From positions 28,159,403-28,223,402 of the forward strand of contig NC_052138.2 in assembly GCF_016086655.4 (NCBI RefSeq): a DNA stretch of 64,000 nt. The letters are read 5' to 3'. Position numbers and translations under genes: made by a program. The stretch's first letter is position 1. Every line of letters starts with the position of its first letter. The notes under the pieces were generated by a model, which did no database searches, had not been told where the DNA came from, and saw only the letters and a program-made list of their open reading frames with translations. Positions 23,327-33,807 of the stretch are shown in pieces. The DNA is from Lepeophtheirus salmonis (Eukaryota > Arthropoda > Copepoda > Siphonostomatoida > Caligidae).

Positions 23327-23504
23327 CAGTGGTTCTTGATCTGGGTTAAATTAGTATGTCATAGAGGTTCGACTGAGGTCGAAACACATATTCAACTCAT
23401 ATAATTTGTAATGACATGCTCTACTAAGCCAATTTAGAATGGTTTTGTGAATGTTTTATGAAACTGGAGGGGATCAATACCTCCAATAAAGTTAAGAACC
23501 ACTG
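23327..23504. mobile_element. non-autonomous hAT element with perfect 8-bp target duplication
   Basis: Ends CAGTGGTTCTTGATC (23327) and GTTAAGAACCACTG (to 23504), an inverted pair starting CAGTGGTTCTT. Immediately outside, CTATAAAA occurs on both sides (23319-23326 and 23505-23512), the 8-bp duplication that hAT transposases make. 178 bp, no coding capacity. The left flank plus first bases (23 nt from 23311) recur inverted at 19077-19100, so the insertion site lies in repeated sequence. Confidence 0.85.
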
Positions 23505-23649
23505 CTATAAAACAACGAACATAAACATAGCCGTTAACTTGAGGATAATTCCTTGACAACGAGGAAAAATTTCTCTCGCAACCTTAATTCTTTCTTCAGT
23601 GAAGTGAAGCTGACCTCAAGCGATTTCTACGTAATTCATTCTTTATCTG

Positions 23650-24191
23650 ACATATTTATAAATATATGTGTGCACGAGGTAAAAGCATGGAATTTTTAAT
23701 AACAAGAAATAGGGTAAACTTTTACAAGAATGAAAAGGCATAGTACAAGCTCTCTTTTCTACTACAGCCCAAATGGCATATTCAAGATAGGAACATTCCT
23801 CGGAGAAAGGTGGCCAAACCCACCCTTTTTTAACTATTACCAAGTCAACAATTTCTGGCCTTTCTTGAAATGGTTGGCATTACTTTCTGTTGAAAACAGT
23901 TGCAGATGTCGTGGTACGTAAGAGGTCTTTCCCAAATCCTTCAACATACCTCCTTACAGTCCAATCACTAACGTAGATCCTTGACATGCTGCCTTATCGT
24001 CTAGTCCAGACTTGTAGTGATGGCAGTGTTCACGTCCTCCATGATCTTGGTTTTCTGGCGTCTACCACTGCCAGGGGATTAAGGGCTTGACCAGAAGCTT
24101 CCATTCTTTTAATCTTGACAACTACTAGACTCCGGGAGCACGCTAAGATCTTAATAATCAATTCAGACACCCTGTGCCTTTTCGCTTCCAT
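23650..24191 (-). mobile_element. Tc1/mariner transposase remnant
   Basis: The minus strand starts at ATG 24191 with 'MEAKRHRVSELIIKILA' (HTH) and continues 'VVKIKRMEASGQALNPLA', 'VSDWTVRRYVEGFGKDLLRT' (second HTH) and, after a deletion, 'WPPFSEECSYLEYAIWAVV' and 'EKRACTMPFHSCKSL' (decayed WPPSSPD.NPLDYAIW region). The catalytic centre is partly deleted and stops are present. Lineage differs from T1. Confidence 0.75.
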
Positions 24192-24458
24192 ACTGACAAC
24201 AGTTGATTTTTAAAAGTTTTATTATTATTGTTTATTGACCAAAAAAGTCCTTACTTTTAATAACGAAACATAGTATTTTGAAATATTCACCCTAAAGTAA
24301 TCCAGATTGATTTAAAGTCAAGTCCACGATTTTATCTTCGTACATTGTACGAGGTAAAAATTGTTTATTAGACTTTATATTCGTTTTATATTATTTTTAG
24401 TGTTCTTACCTAATATGTATTGCTTCTACTAATTATAATATTTTAAAAGTCGACTTAT

Positions 24459-25681
24459 ACCGGGTGGTTCATTGAAATCTAGACACTTACTAATTCAATA
24501 ACAAATTAAGGTTGAGAGCTTGTAATTAATTCATATTCCGATATATAAAGCATAAATAATTGGTTACTAGACAAAGCAAACTTGAGCTCTCTGACGCTGG
24601 AATCCCCCCCCCGATGTAAGTCTCCAAGCAGTGGGGTGTTTCCAGGACCACCGTCAACGCCGTCAGCTAGTCCAAAATGTTGGAGAGGAAGAAGCCATCT
24701 ATCAAAGAGGCCAAACTAGATCTAGAGAAGTTAAAGAATACATCCTGGGACAATTCCTTCAAGTCAATGAGGGTCCATGCACGAAATCTCGGAATTTCAC
24801 ACTAGACTGGCCACGGAGCTATCAAAAAAGTGTTCGGAAAGACCCTTGTGAGAGTGAAGAGGCCATTTTTGACACCAGCATTGAAAGAAACTTATCTCCT
24901 TTGTTGCATTATTCTTTTGAATTATCTCAAGAAGTCCAAAACCAAACGAGTCATCATCTTCAGAAACGAGAAGACTTTGACCCTCGAGACCGTGAAAAAA
25001 CAGCTAAAATGACAGGTACTTAAGCTTGGGAGATATTAATCAATCAATGAGAACACTTAGTACCACAAAATACCCTGCATTGGGCTTTGTGTCCTCTGAC
25101 GGCAAGGCACAGTCAGGTGCAAGCTTCTGGGATCCGATTATGTGACTACATTGGTGGAAAACATTTTGCCGTGGGTGCAGGCAAACTATCCTGATAGAAA
25201 TATACTTTTCCAGCAGGATGGTGCACCTGAGCAAACCACAAAAAAGGGGAAGGAATGGTTTGCCAACAATATACCTTTCTGGCTCAAACACTTTTGGCAC
25301 CACTACAGCTCTGGTGCCAATCCCCTCAACTACACTTTTTGGTTTCATATCAAGGGAAGGCCGGCAGAGTTTGTCATCCAAACACCGATGCCCTCAAAGG
25401 CCCTGTCAGCCAGCACTGAGAAACCATGACAGATGACTAAATCCGCATAGGGACAGGCCTTTTGTAGCTGCCCTTAGTGGCAATTATGGTTTTTAGGCGG
25501 CGGGGAAAGGCCTGGTACCTCTGCAGATGAAGTCCACTGTCATGGCGTCTCGGTGCTGGCTGACAGTAGCTTTGAGGGCATTGGGGTTTGGATGAGTTCA
25601 GACGCACATCTATTTATAGTATTCATTTTGTTTAAATTCGGAAGAAATTCCTATTTTTCATATTTCAATGGACTACCCGGT
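24459..25681 (+). mobile_element. Tc1/mariner element family T1, both termini present, inactive
   Basis: Left end 'ccgggtggttcattgaaat' (from 24460); right end 'atttcaatggactacccgg' (to 25680), a clear inverted pair. The transposase is readable in pieces: 'MLERKKPSIKEAKLD' and 'SFKSMRVHARNLGISH' (HTH region, 24670-24810), 'RFLTPALKE', then at 25142-25400 'LVENILPWVQANYPDRNI' followed by LFQQDGAP (second catalytic Asp), 'KEWFANNIPFWLKHFW' and 'ANPLNYTFWFHI', where the third acidic residue of SPD.NPLDY is replaced. At least three frame breaks. The C-terminal coding part is followed by an inverted second copy of itself (25445-25600), described in the findings. Confidence 0.8.
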
Positions 25682-26404
25682 GAGATTTAACTATCATCGC
25701 TGGTAAAAATTAAATTATGAATTCATAAATATTATGTATTTAGTTATAGAGTAATATTCATAATACCTTTAACAACCCCTAGCGAACAAAATGTAGTTGC
25801 GAAGGCAACTGTAATTTTGCTAAATATTGAGGTTGTTGTCTTGGCTTCGCCAATTGGTTTATGCTAACGTAATTAAACAAATCAAATGAAATATTAGCAT
25901 AAATTAGTATTTGGTAATTGAAATGACTGATGTGTTAATTAAATTAGACATTTTAATATGAAAAAATTGGAACTTGTAGAATTTGGTTATATAAGTTTTG
26001 CAAAAAAAAAGATCTTCCTTATGTAAGATATATTTTTTGATGATCTTTATTCATATTAGACGTGTTTGTTAACCTTATTAGAATAAAGGACAAAATATGT
26101 ATACAGTGAGTTAACAAAAAACAATTTTGACCAAAATGAGACCATATAAATATCCTATTCAATTTTTTTGGTCAATTATGAGCTGAGATATCCAAGAATT
26201 AACTAAATCCTCATTTTATTTATGTTATGATACTTAATTTAAGTTATAGGCCACTTTTTTTGAAAAACTTTATTAACGAACGATTTTTTTTAATCGGACG
26301 AGAAATGTTATCGCAAGAAGATTCAAGGCATAGGGCATCAACTCTTCTCCGTGGAGATCACATTCCAAAGAGATGGCTAGGCTGACGGGAAGGGAATTGG
26401 TCGT
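25682..26404. other. AT-rich spacer
   Basis: Nothing recognised. Confidence 0.35.
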
Positions 26405-26632
26405 AAGACATGGTTTTCTGGAACAAGACAATGTGGGCACAATACAATCTGGATGTTAATCCCCTCAACTTTTCTTTCTGCCCACACATCGAGAGGAGGG
26501 CCTGTAGCATACCTCACCCAAATATTGAAGACATGAAAGCCTTTGTGGGTGAGGAGTGGACTACCATGGTCCCGAACTACATTCCTAATACTTGCAGTTC
26601 TTTTTACGAGAGGCTTATCACTATCTTTTAGG
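26405..26632 (+). mobile_element. Tc1/mariner transposase C-terminal fragment
   Basis: An open frame of 73 codons reads 'LDVNPLNFSFCPHIERRAC', then 'HPNIEDMKAFVGEEW' and 'YIPNTCSSFYERLITIF'. This is the SPDLNPLD-W region and C-terminal tail of a Tc1-like transposase. The N-terminal two thirds are not recognisable upstream. Confidence 0.75.
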
Positions 26633-27234
26633 CAAATGGATGCCGAATAGAATAAATCAATTTGACATTGATTATGTATCAGAAATAAATTAATACAGAT
26701 TTTAGTTAAATTTATAATTAAAGGAGCGTAGGCTATTTTCTTTTTTTTTCTTTCTAAATGTGTAAGTTTCAAGTTTCCATCCGGTATATACATTTCATGT
26801 TGCTGTAATACTATGTAATTATCTACTAGACAATGACAAACACATCTTAATACATTCGCATTCTACATTGGATCAAATTCCCTTCTTTTAACATTTTTTT
26901 TTTTATCTTTCCAATTTATTTATTTATTGGGTGGTTGTCATTATTTCAACATTTAATCATTGTAATTCGTCGCAAATAGTTAGGTATTATATTTTTAACG
27001 TTGGTGTGGTATGAATCATAATCAAATGAAATTTTTTTTCCGAGAAAGTGTCCGTTCAGCCAAATTGCATTTAGGTGAGTAGATTTCGGTAACGTGCCCG
27101 CGACAACTTAATTCAGTCAAAAGCCTCTTTCAAATATATAATATATTAATCATTAGTGAGAGATCCCACAGTTACACAAATCTTCCCATATCCGCCAATG
27201 GTTTGCATTTAAACAACCAAGAATTCTCAAACCT
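26633..27234. other. AT-rich spacer
   Basis: I looked for the reverse-transcriptase part of the Penelope-like fragment that follows and did not find it. Confidence 0.4.
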
Positions 27235-27654
27235 ATGATCTGTAAGGTCAGAGTTCTGGAACTTTTAAGTGACAGACCTACCAAGTTAAATGTGGGGCTC
27301 AAAAAATGTCAAAAGGACAAGTGCAATTCCCGCCCATTTCTGGATATTAACAAAGAAGTTAAATCAAATGGTGTTGTACATATTAGTCATTTTGTTGACT
27401 GTGAGACAACTGGAGTAGTCTATTGTATTACTTGCTCAAAGCCCAACCGTGGAGCCCAATATGAAGGCCAAACAAGAAGAAGATTGAAAGACAGAGTGAG
27501 AGAACATGTGGATTACATCAAGAGAGGAGAAGAAGCTGAAAGACTACATTTCACCAATGCTCACAAGATGCATTATATGAAAGTGAAAATCATTGAAAAG
27601 GTAACCCCTACCCCTAATACAGAAGGGATGATATTTGCCAGAGAGCAGGGCTAA
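27235..27654 (+). mobile_element. Penelope-like element fragment: GIY-YIG endonuclease domain
   Basis: Open frame of 139 codons, not starting at a true gene start. It reads a cysteine cluster 'CQKDKCNSRPF', then 'CETTGVVYCITCSK' (VVY.I.C, the GIY equivalent), 'AQYEGQTRRRLKDRVREH' (Y.G.T-R..R..EH, the YIG segment with its conserved Arg) and 'VKIIEKV'. This is the layout of the C-terminal endonuclease of Penelope-like retroelements, which nicks target DNA for integration. The upstream reverse transcriptase is absent, consistent with 5' truncation or decay. After 'TEGMIFAREQG' a stop occurs where the family usually continues for a few dozen residues. Confidence 0.7.
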
Positions 27655-27890
27655 ATAGGAAATCGTCAGGAAACTACTACTACAGATTACTTTTTTTTTT
27701 TTAAAAAGACGTTTACCTTTTTTGAACTGTTAAAAAAAAAAAGAGTCATATATTTGCTGGTTCTGTGTACTCTACATAATTGCCAGATTGCCAATTTGTG
27801 TTTTTATGTGTGATCAGGTACGATTGACAAGGTTCTCAAGAAGGAGTGAAATATATTTTTGTATACTGAAAAAATTGTGGTTTTTTTTGA

Positions 27891-27977
27891 TAGATTAAAG
27901 ATTATTTTTGTAGTAAGACAACCAACAATTCTCCTAGTTGGATTGTCTTACTACAAAAATCGTTTTTAATCTATTAA
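27891..27977. repeat. 87-nt palindrome (hairpin MITE-like)
   Basis: 'tagattaaagattatttttg' and 'tagtaagacaaccaac' on the left are mirrored by 'gttggattgtcttacta', 'caaaaatcgtttttaatcta' on the right, with a loop of about 10 nt. Arms of about 38 bp with few mismatches. Confidence 0.8.
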
Positions 27978-28981
27978 TTTCTAACTATGTAGTATTTCAA
28001 CGTATCGATGTTTTATTGCAACTGAAAATGTATATTACTTCACCAACAAAGGCTTATCTATAATAATTTGTTGATAGAAATAGGCAATAATTCATCGAAG
28101 AATACAAAAAAAAATTCTTTTATTTCTTTGATAACTTTATTTTTAATTTAACAAAATTTTAATCATGCCACGAATTTCAAAACCATTGATGTAGAAAATT
28201 TGAAACATTGTTTGAAGTGAATTTATGACTATTGAGCTTTACCTTGGAAGGGATTAATACGTAAATATTTTTTTCAACGAAGGAAAGGGGGAAAATGTTG
28301 TATGATTACTTGGATAAACCTTCATTAGGATTGATTATAAGGCATATATTTAAAATTATTACTATTCAAATAATAAGGGTCTTTCATTATTATTTATTCA
28401 AATCCTTTCACAAGCACATTTTTATTCATGAATAGTAGTATAATAGATAATTATTTGAAGATTTATTTCAAATTTTTTTTTTTTTTTTTTTTTTGCAGAG
28501 TAATTCATGTATAATTAAGGATGAAAGGAAAATAATCAAAAAAGGAACGGATCCTTGTTGTTTCCAAGGAGCAGGATCTTTTAATAATATTATTTAACTT
28601 TCGCCAAACATTCAAAATGAGGAAAATAAACATAGTTGTATCTACATATATTAATAAAGTAAAGTTCGACTGTATATCTGTCTGAACGAACTATATGATG
28701 ACAAGTAATCAGCGTTGTAAATCATGTATATTTTGTAGCTGGCTTTTTTTTTTTTTTTTTTTGAGTTGGTAATCTTATTTTCATTTATTAATTTGGGATT
28801 TTTTGACTATTTCAATACAAACTCTGGAAGTTTAATCCTCAGTATAAAGATCAATTGCCCACAGTTATATTACTCATAGATACAGAATGATCATGTAATT
28901 TTAATAGATCAAATTAAAATCCATACCATATCAATCAATCCATAGTTGATAATTAGAATGCAACTAGTACACAACATATAT
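27978..28981. other. AT-rich stretch with long T runs
   Basis: T runs at about 28475-28494 and 28744-28762. Near 28720 'aaatcatgtatattttgtag' resembles the head of repeat R1 near 55800. Confidence 0.4.
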
Positions 28982-29512
28982 CAGGGGCGTCAACAAAGGG
29001 TGGGTGGAGGGGCTGTAGCTGCCCCCCAAAAAAAAGAATTTTGTTTTTTACAATAAAATTTAATTTTTAAATTTTTTCCCAAAAATTCCATTTTCTATGA
29101 GCAGATGTGCATTTTTGAATTTTATTTTCAAAAATTTTATCTTTCAAATTTAATTTTTAAATTTTTTTTCCCAAAAATTTAATGTTTTATGATCTTTGAA
29201 ATTTAATTTTTAACTGTGCATTTTTAATTAATTTTTTAAAAAATTTATCTTTCAACTTTTAATTTTTAAATTTTTTTTCCCAAAAATTTAAATATTTTTG
29301 AATTTTATTTTCAAAAATTTTATCTTTGAAATTTTATTTCGAAATTGTTTCCCAAAAATTTTTATTTTCTCTTGATAACTATGGATTTTTAAAAAATTTC
29401 TCCTAAATTTTAATATCTGAAATATAATTTATCATTTTTTTTTTTTTTCAAAATTCTTAATTTTTAGATTATTTTTCCAAGAAATTTTTATTTTTGGAAA
29501 TAATAAATTGGA
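28982..29512 (+). repeat. repeat family R2 ('CAGGGGCGTC' end), AT-rich interior
   Basis: Starts 'caggggcgtcaacaaaggg' and continues 'ggctgtagctgccccccaaa'. Then about 450 bp of quasi-repetitive 'aaattttatctttgaaattt' units. The same head is at 43739, and the opposite end ('cggacgcccctc') is at 54710. Probably non-autonomous DNA transposons. The right end here is not clear. Confidence 0.5.
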
Positions 29513-29528
29513 AAGGTAATATGATAAT

Positions 29529-29596
29529 AGCAGTCTGGGAGTACATACAAGAGATAAATAGCAGTCTGGGAGTACATACAAGAGATAAATAGCAGT
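29529..29596 (+). repeat. perfect 31-bp tandem duplication
   Basis: 29529-29559 and 29560-29590 are identical (each starts 'agcagtctgggagtacatac'), followed by a 6-nt third start. A young event, since no base differs. Confidence 0.9.
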
Positions 29597-30411
29597 TGGT
29601 ATGATTGACTTATTTGGATAACTACCAAGTGATTGAGGCCTTTTTCTGTTATTTTTGAAGGAAAGTTTGCGGGCTAAAATAAAGGTAACGACGTGCTGAA
29701 TTATTGTTGTGTTCTTTCAAAAAGCTTATTGTGCTTTGCTGGTATAAGATAAATTCCTCATCTATTCATGAATTCTTCATTAATATTGACCAAATCTTTT
29801 CATCATTTCATTTGAACGAATGAATTGACTCACTAACTATGTATTATGTAGGATCGTGAGGACAATAGATATCTAGATATTTTATATAACAATACGACTT
29901 TTCATGTGAAGAAATCCTTATAATCAATGGAATTAGAAAATAAATAATTTGAGCCATCATGAAGGACAACTAACCTTGAATCCTTCTCATTACATCATGA
30001 TCATTTGATTCATAACATATATAAAAATACACGAATCAATGCAGAAAGAATCAAGGATTTCCAAAGCAGAGAATGACTACGATATTGTACACATTATCTC
30101 TTAATGTCTATGTCAATATCTTCTTCTTGCGTCATAAGAGTAATGATTTGATCGGATTTTTAGTACTAACGAACAATAAGTTACATCTATTAATAGGATT
30201 CGTTATAGCTACATAAACATTTATGATATTTTCAATCGCATCATTCTTGTAATAGATGTGTTATGATTCTTTAAAAACTCTTTTCTGATATGACATATTT
30301 CCATTCAAACTAATAAATGTAACGGTTATAAAGCATGATAATTTACAAATCATGGGCCAAAAACGAAAGCGCTACAAGATAATGTTTGTTAAAAAATAAG
30401 AACTGATGCTA
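29597..30411. other. AT-rich spacer
   Basis: Nothing recognised. Confidence 0.35.
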
Positions 30412-30795
30412 GGTAATTTTCCCTTAAACTATATGGCCTAAGAATATTTTGTCTAAGAGCCATTTAGCCTCAAGGATATTTCGCCTTGGCATATAAATAA
30501 ATTTAATTAAATTAATCAAAATAGTTGTTATCTATTGGAAAAAGGATGGAATCAGTCTACAAAATTTCAATTCATACACCAACAGATAAAATAGGTAATA
30601 AAATTAGTATAATAAGGAGAAAAAATATAAGCAAAAAAGGCAACGATTCAAATAAAGGAAGTGCTAATCGTTAGTAATTATTATTAGATATGATGGATTA
30701 TTCATAATAGAAAAGATTCAAGGATTAACGAACAAGTATAATTTCAATACTATTCCGACAGTAAATAAACATTTAATGCATTTTCTAAATCAAAA
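30412..30795 (+). mobile_element. MITE family R3 copy, right end missing
   Basis: Starts 'ggtaattttcccttaaacta' and follows the 56305-56766 copy through 'ataaataaattta', 'caacgattc', 'atgatggattatt' and 'tttaatgcatttt', then diverges near 30795. Non-coding. Confidence 0.7.
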
Positions 30796-31571
30796 TATGT
30801 AATATTCAAAAGGAACATCAATTTCCACCAAAATAGACAATAACGATGTATATCTCTCATTTATTTATATATTAAGGGGGAATATTCTTGAGGAAGAATG
30901 GCTTGGAAGGGTAGAGGGACTATATCCCCCCCACCACCACCACCCAATCAAAGAATTTTTGTACTTTACCAGAATTTATAAAACAAGGTCATTCGGGCAA
31001 TTTTTTTTTTTCCTATATTCTATATTCGATAAATACTACTCAAATTGTACACCAGGGAAAAAATACATTTTGTGCAAACTTAAAATACGACTGTTTCATG
31101 CAGTTGCCCACTTGAACCAAGTTTCTTATTTTGTAAAAATTATAAATTTAAAAATGGAGTTATATATATCAGGTTTGAATTTAATTACAAAAATATAACA
31201 TATCTATGTTATATAGCAATATCTTCTAGATCAGTGGTTCTCAAACTTTTTTGAACATTACGTATAACCTACAAAATTATATCTTTAATATGGCCTTTTT
31301 TTTATTAAAAACATGTTTTTTTGTTTCGACAAATTTTAAAAGGTATTAGGAATTTTTACGACAAAATTTTAGTATGCAAGGGGGCCTGTTTTTGTCGTTG
31401 TTTTTTTGGTCTTAATTTATTCGGTCTGTCCAACCATAACACCGGTCCTTAAGTATGGTAAATCCTTCATTTTAAATTATTCATCTCATTTTTTGGTTGC
31501 AACTTGTACAAGTTACTGCTTGGACAATATTGCAATTTGTACAAAACATATATATAACTGAATCATTAAAA
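30796..31571. other. repeat-like stretch without a gene
   Basis: At 31233 'cagtggttctcaaacttttt' is a common hAT-type terminus; I found no partner end. 30895-30950 carries a C-rich run and (CCA)n. The open frame 30959-31198 has no motif. Confidence 0.4.
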
Positions 31572-31720
31572 AAGGAAAAACACCCTCAATAACGTCATGA
31601 GGGATATATATAACCTTCTTTAAGGACCAACAAATGGTACTGGACTTATATAAAGGCTGACAAAACATTAATTGAATTCTCATTAACTCAATCCGCCAGT
31701 GATACGTAGGGGACCGGCAT
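31572..31720 (+). repeat. interspersed repeat, partner of 21320-21472
   Basis: Contains 'ggaaaaacaccctcaataac', 'gtcatgaggg' and 'aaggaccaacaaatggtact', in the order of the inverted copy at 21.4 kb. Confidence 0.6.
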
Positions 31721-32303
31721 TAATAGTTTAGGCCTTCGCTATTGTAAAATCATTTTTGTAATAATGGTGAAAATTTTGATATTTTCTCAGATATTACGAT
31801 AATAAGTTATAAAAATTTTACACCGGTTTTGGATTTTTAGGATATAACACTCATTTATACCTAAGAATGGCATATTATTACTTTCAATCCCTGTATATTG
31901 AATAAGTCTAGCAAAGTTCAATTTTTGTAAGTAATGCTGAGCTTTTATCAATAGTAATAATACATCAATAAAAGTTGACAAGATGAATATTGTCTTTGTG
32001 ATCATTGTAATAAATGAAAAGAAATTTGAGAAAAAGTTTCACATGCACCAACTGGAAAGTGAATATTGATAATATGAAGGTATCGATGTTAAATTATGTA
32101 ATATGTAAAAGTTCATATTCACTTTTAATTTTTTTTATGAAAAATAAAAGTTTTTCCCAGTGGTGTATCCGATAAACAAAGATGGGATACGTGTAAAGAA
32201 AAACTAAGTATAGTTATTAGAAAAGGAAAATTGTTGATGCGTGTGCTCTTTCTTCTCTTTTGTTCATTATTTAATACCTCGTGTGTGTGTGTTGACAGTG
32301 GTA

Positions 32304-32375
32304 GGTAATTTTCCCTTAAAGCCATTTTGTATCAAGGATATTTCGTCTTAATGATTAAATAAATTATATATGAGG
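32304..32375 (+). repeat. 5' end fragment of MITE family R3
   Basis: 'ggtaattttcccttaaagcc' followed by 'caaggatatttcg' as at 30412. Truncated after about 70 bp. It follows a (GT)n run at 32280-32292. Confidence 0.65.
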
Positions 32376-32699
32376 TATTGTAAGTCATGTTTGGATAAAA
32401 GTGACAATACTGTTGGGTTAGAAATGTTTACATCCACACCCAGCAAACTCATTCCTATCGCGTCTCTCCTTGGTGTAACAGGGGGTCAATAGAGCTAATC
32501 ACTATTAAGTAATTACTCATACGTGTATAAATTCTTCTAGTTATTTTATTTAGTGTATGTGTGGTGATGATATTGTATGTTAAGGGTTCAGATTTATGAA
32601 TGCACGTGGAAAAGCGAGGCATGGTAGAGACTAGTCGCAGCGTAACGGCATTTCCAACGTTGGCGCGAATCAACGAGGCTGTTGGGGGCGGTAAGACTT

Positions 32700-32835
32700 T
32701 ATATGAATAACTAACATGATAATCAATATCGGAATAAATCCTACCTATATTCTTGCTAGACACGGAGTGGGATTTATAGTTATTTCCTTTCTCTCACAGC
32801 TAATTGCAGCTGATCTAATGAAACGTCATGACAGC
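32700..32835 (+). repeat. copy of repeat family R1
   Basis: Contains 'cggagtgggatttatag', 'ctctcacagctaattgcag' and 'atctaatgaaacgtcatgac', matching 56080-56190 in the same orientation. Confidence 0.6.
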
Positions 32836-33807
32836 CTAGCTACTCTCCACCAAAAAATTCATCAAATTGTATTTGTTTAACATATTGGGAAGTCATATTT
32901 TATACAACTAAAGCAATACATCACATCAGTTATGCATTTTTACTGTTTACTGCAAATCTATATTCTGTAAAGAGATTACCTATACATTAAGTTTATTTAG
33001 ACAAAATCTCTAAATGAACAAAATTTAGCAAACTAAAAAATATATATAGTCCAAAAGGTGGTGTGACAGTCTGTAGCTTATTGTTTAAAAAATATCAAAT
33101 GCTCAGAAGAATTTAGACAGCCCCTCTATGTGAGAAACATGCATAAATTCCACTTTTTTATATAAATTATTATTCGGGGAGTTGTATTATTTTGCCACAA
33201 GACGTCGCCACTCTCTGTTGCTTTGTTTACAAACGAACATAATTAAACAACGATCATGTCCCATTTTGTTTCGGGCACAAGATGTTGTTCATGTCAATTT
33301 AAAAGTTATATTTCGACATGGCCGACCCTCAGATTCTATGTAAGGGCCAATATCCCCGCCCCCTCCCCCAGATTTCAAAACTTTTTTTGCAGTTAAAGAA
33401 TGGATGGTCCCATAGCTTAAGAACCCTATCTGCACGACTGTGCTTATAATTCATGCTCACGGGTACGGAGGAACTTTGTGGCATTGTTCTTCCTCCTCCG
33501 CCCCTTTTATCCACTTAAAAACATTCTGCTGCACAGGCATGCACCCAAAAGGTTTGATTTGTACTTTAAGTAAGCTACAATAAGTTACAATCAATAATCT
33601 TAAATTCTATACAATTAAAGAAACCCTTAGATTTTGTATTTTTTCAGAAAGGATTTTATTCGATTTAAAAAGTAAATATGGACCATGTTGGTGAAGAAGT
33701 CAACCCCTTAGTTCCTACTCTTCCACTATACATAGTTACAAATTATGGGGATGAATGTTCCCAGAACAAATATATCATTGTACTTTATATTATAGGATTA
33801 TATTTAC
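32836..33807. other. repeat-like stretch, no gene recognised
   Basis: 33320-33520 has unusually high GC with 'gggccaatatccccgcccc'. The minus-strand frame 33329-33514 is open for 61 codons but has no motif. The next exon of the secreted-protein gene should lie in or beyond this region; I could not find it. Confidence 0.35.

Noticed and set aside
33329..33514. Minus-strand frame considered as the next exon of the secreted-protein gene
   Set aside because: No acceptor in the required phase next to it, and the text (Gly/Arg-rich, HPFFNCKK) looks like a translated GC-rich repeat.
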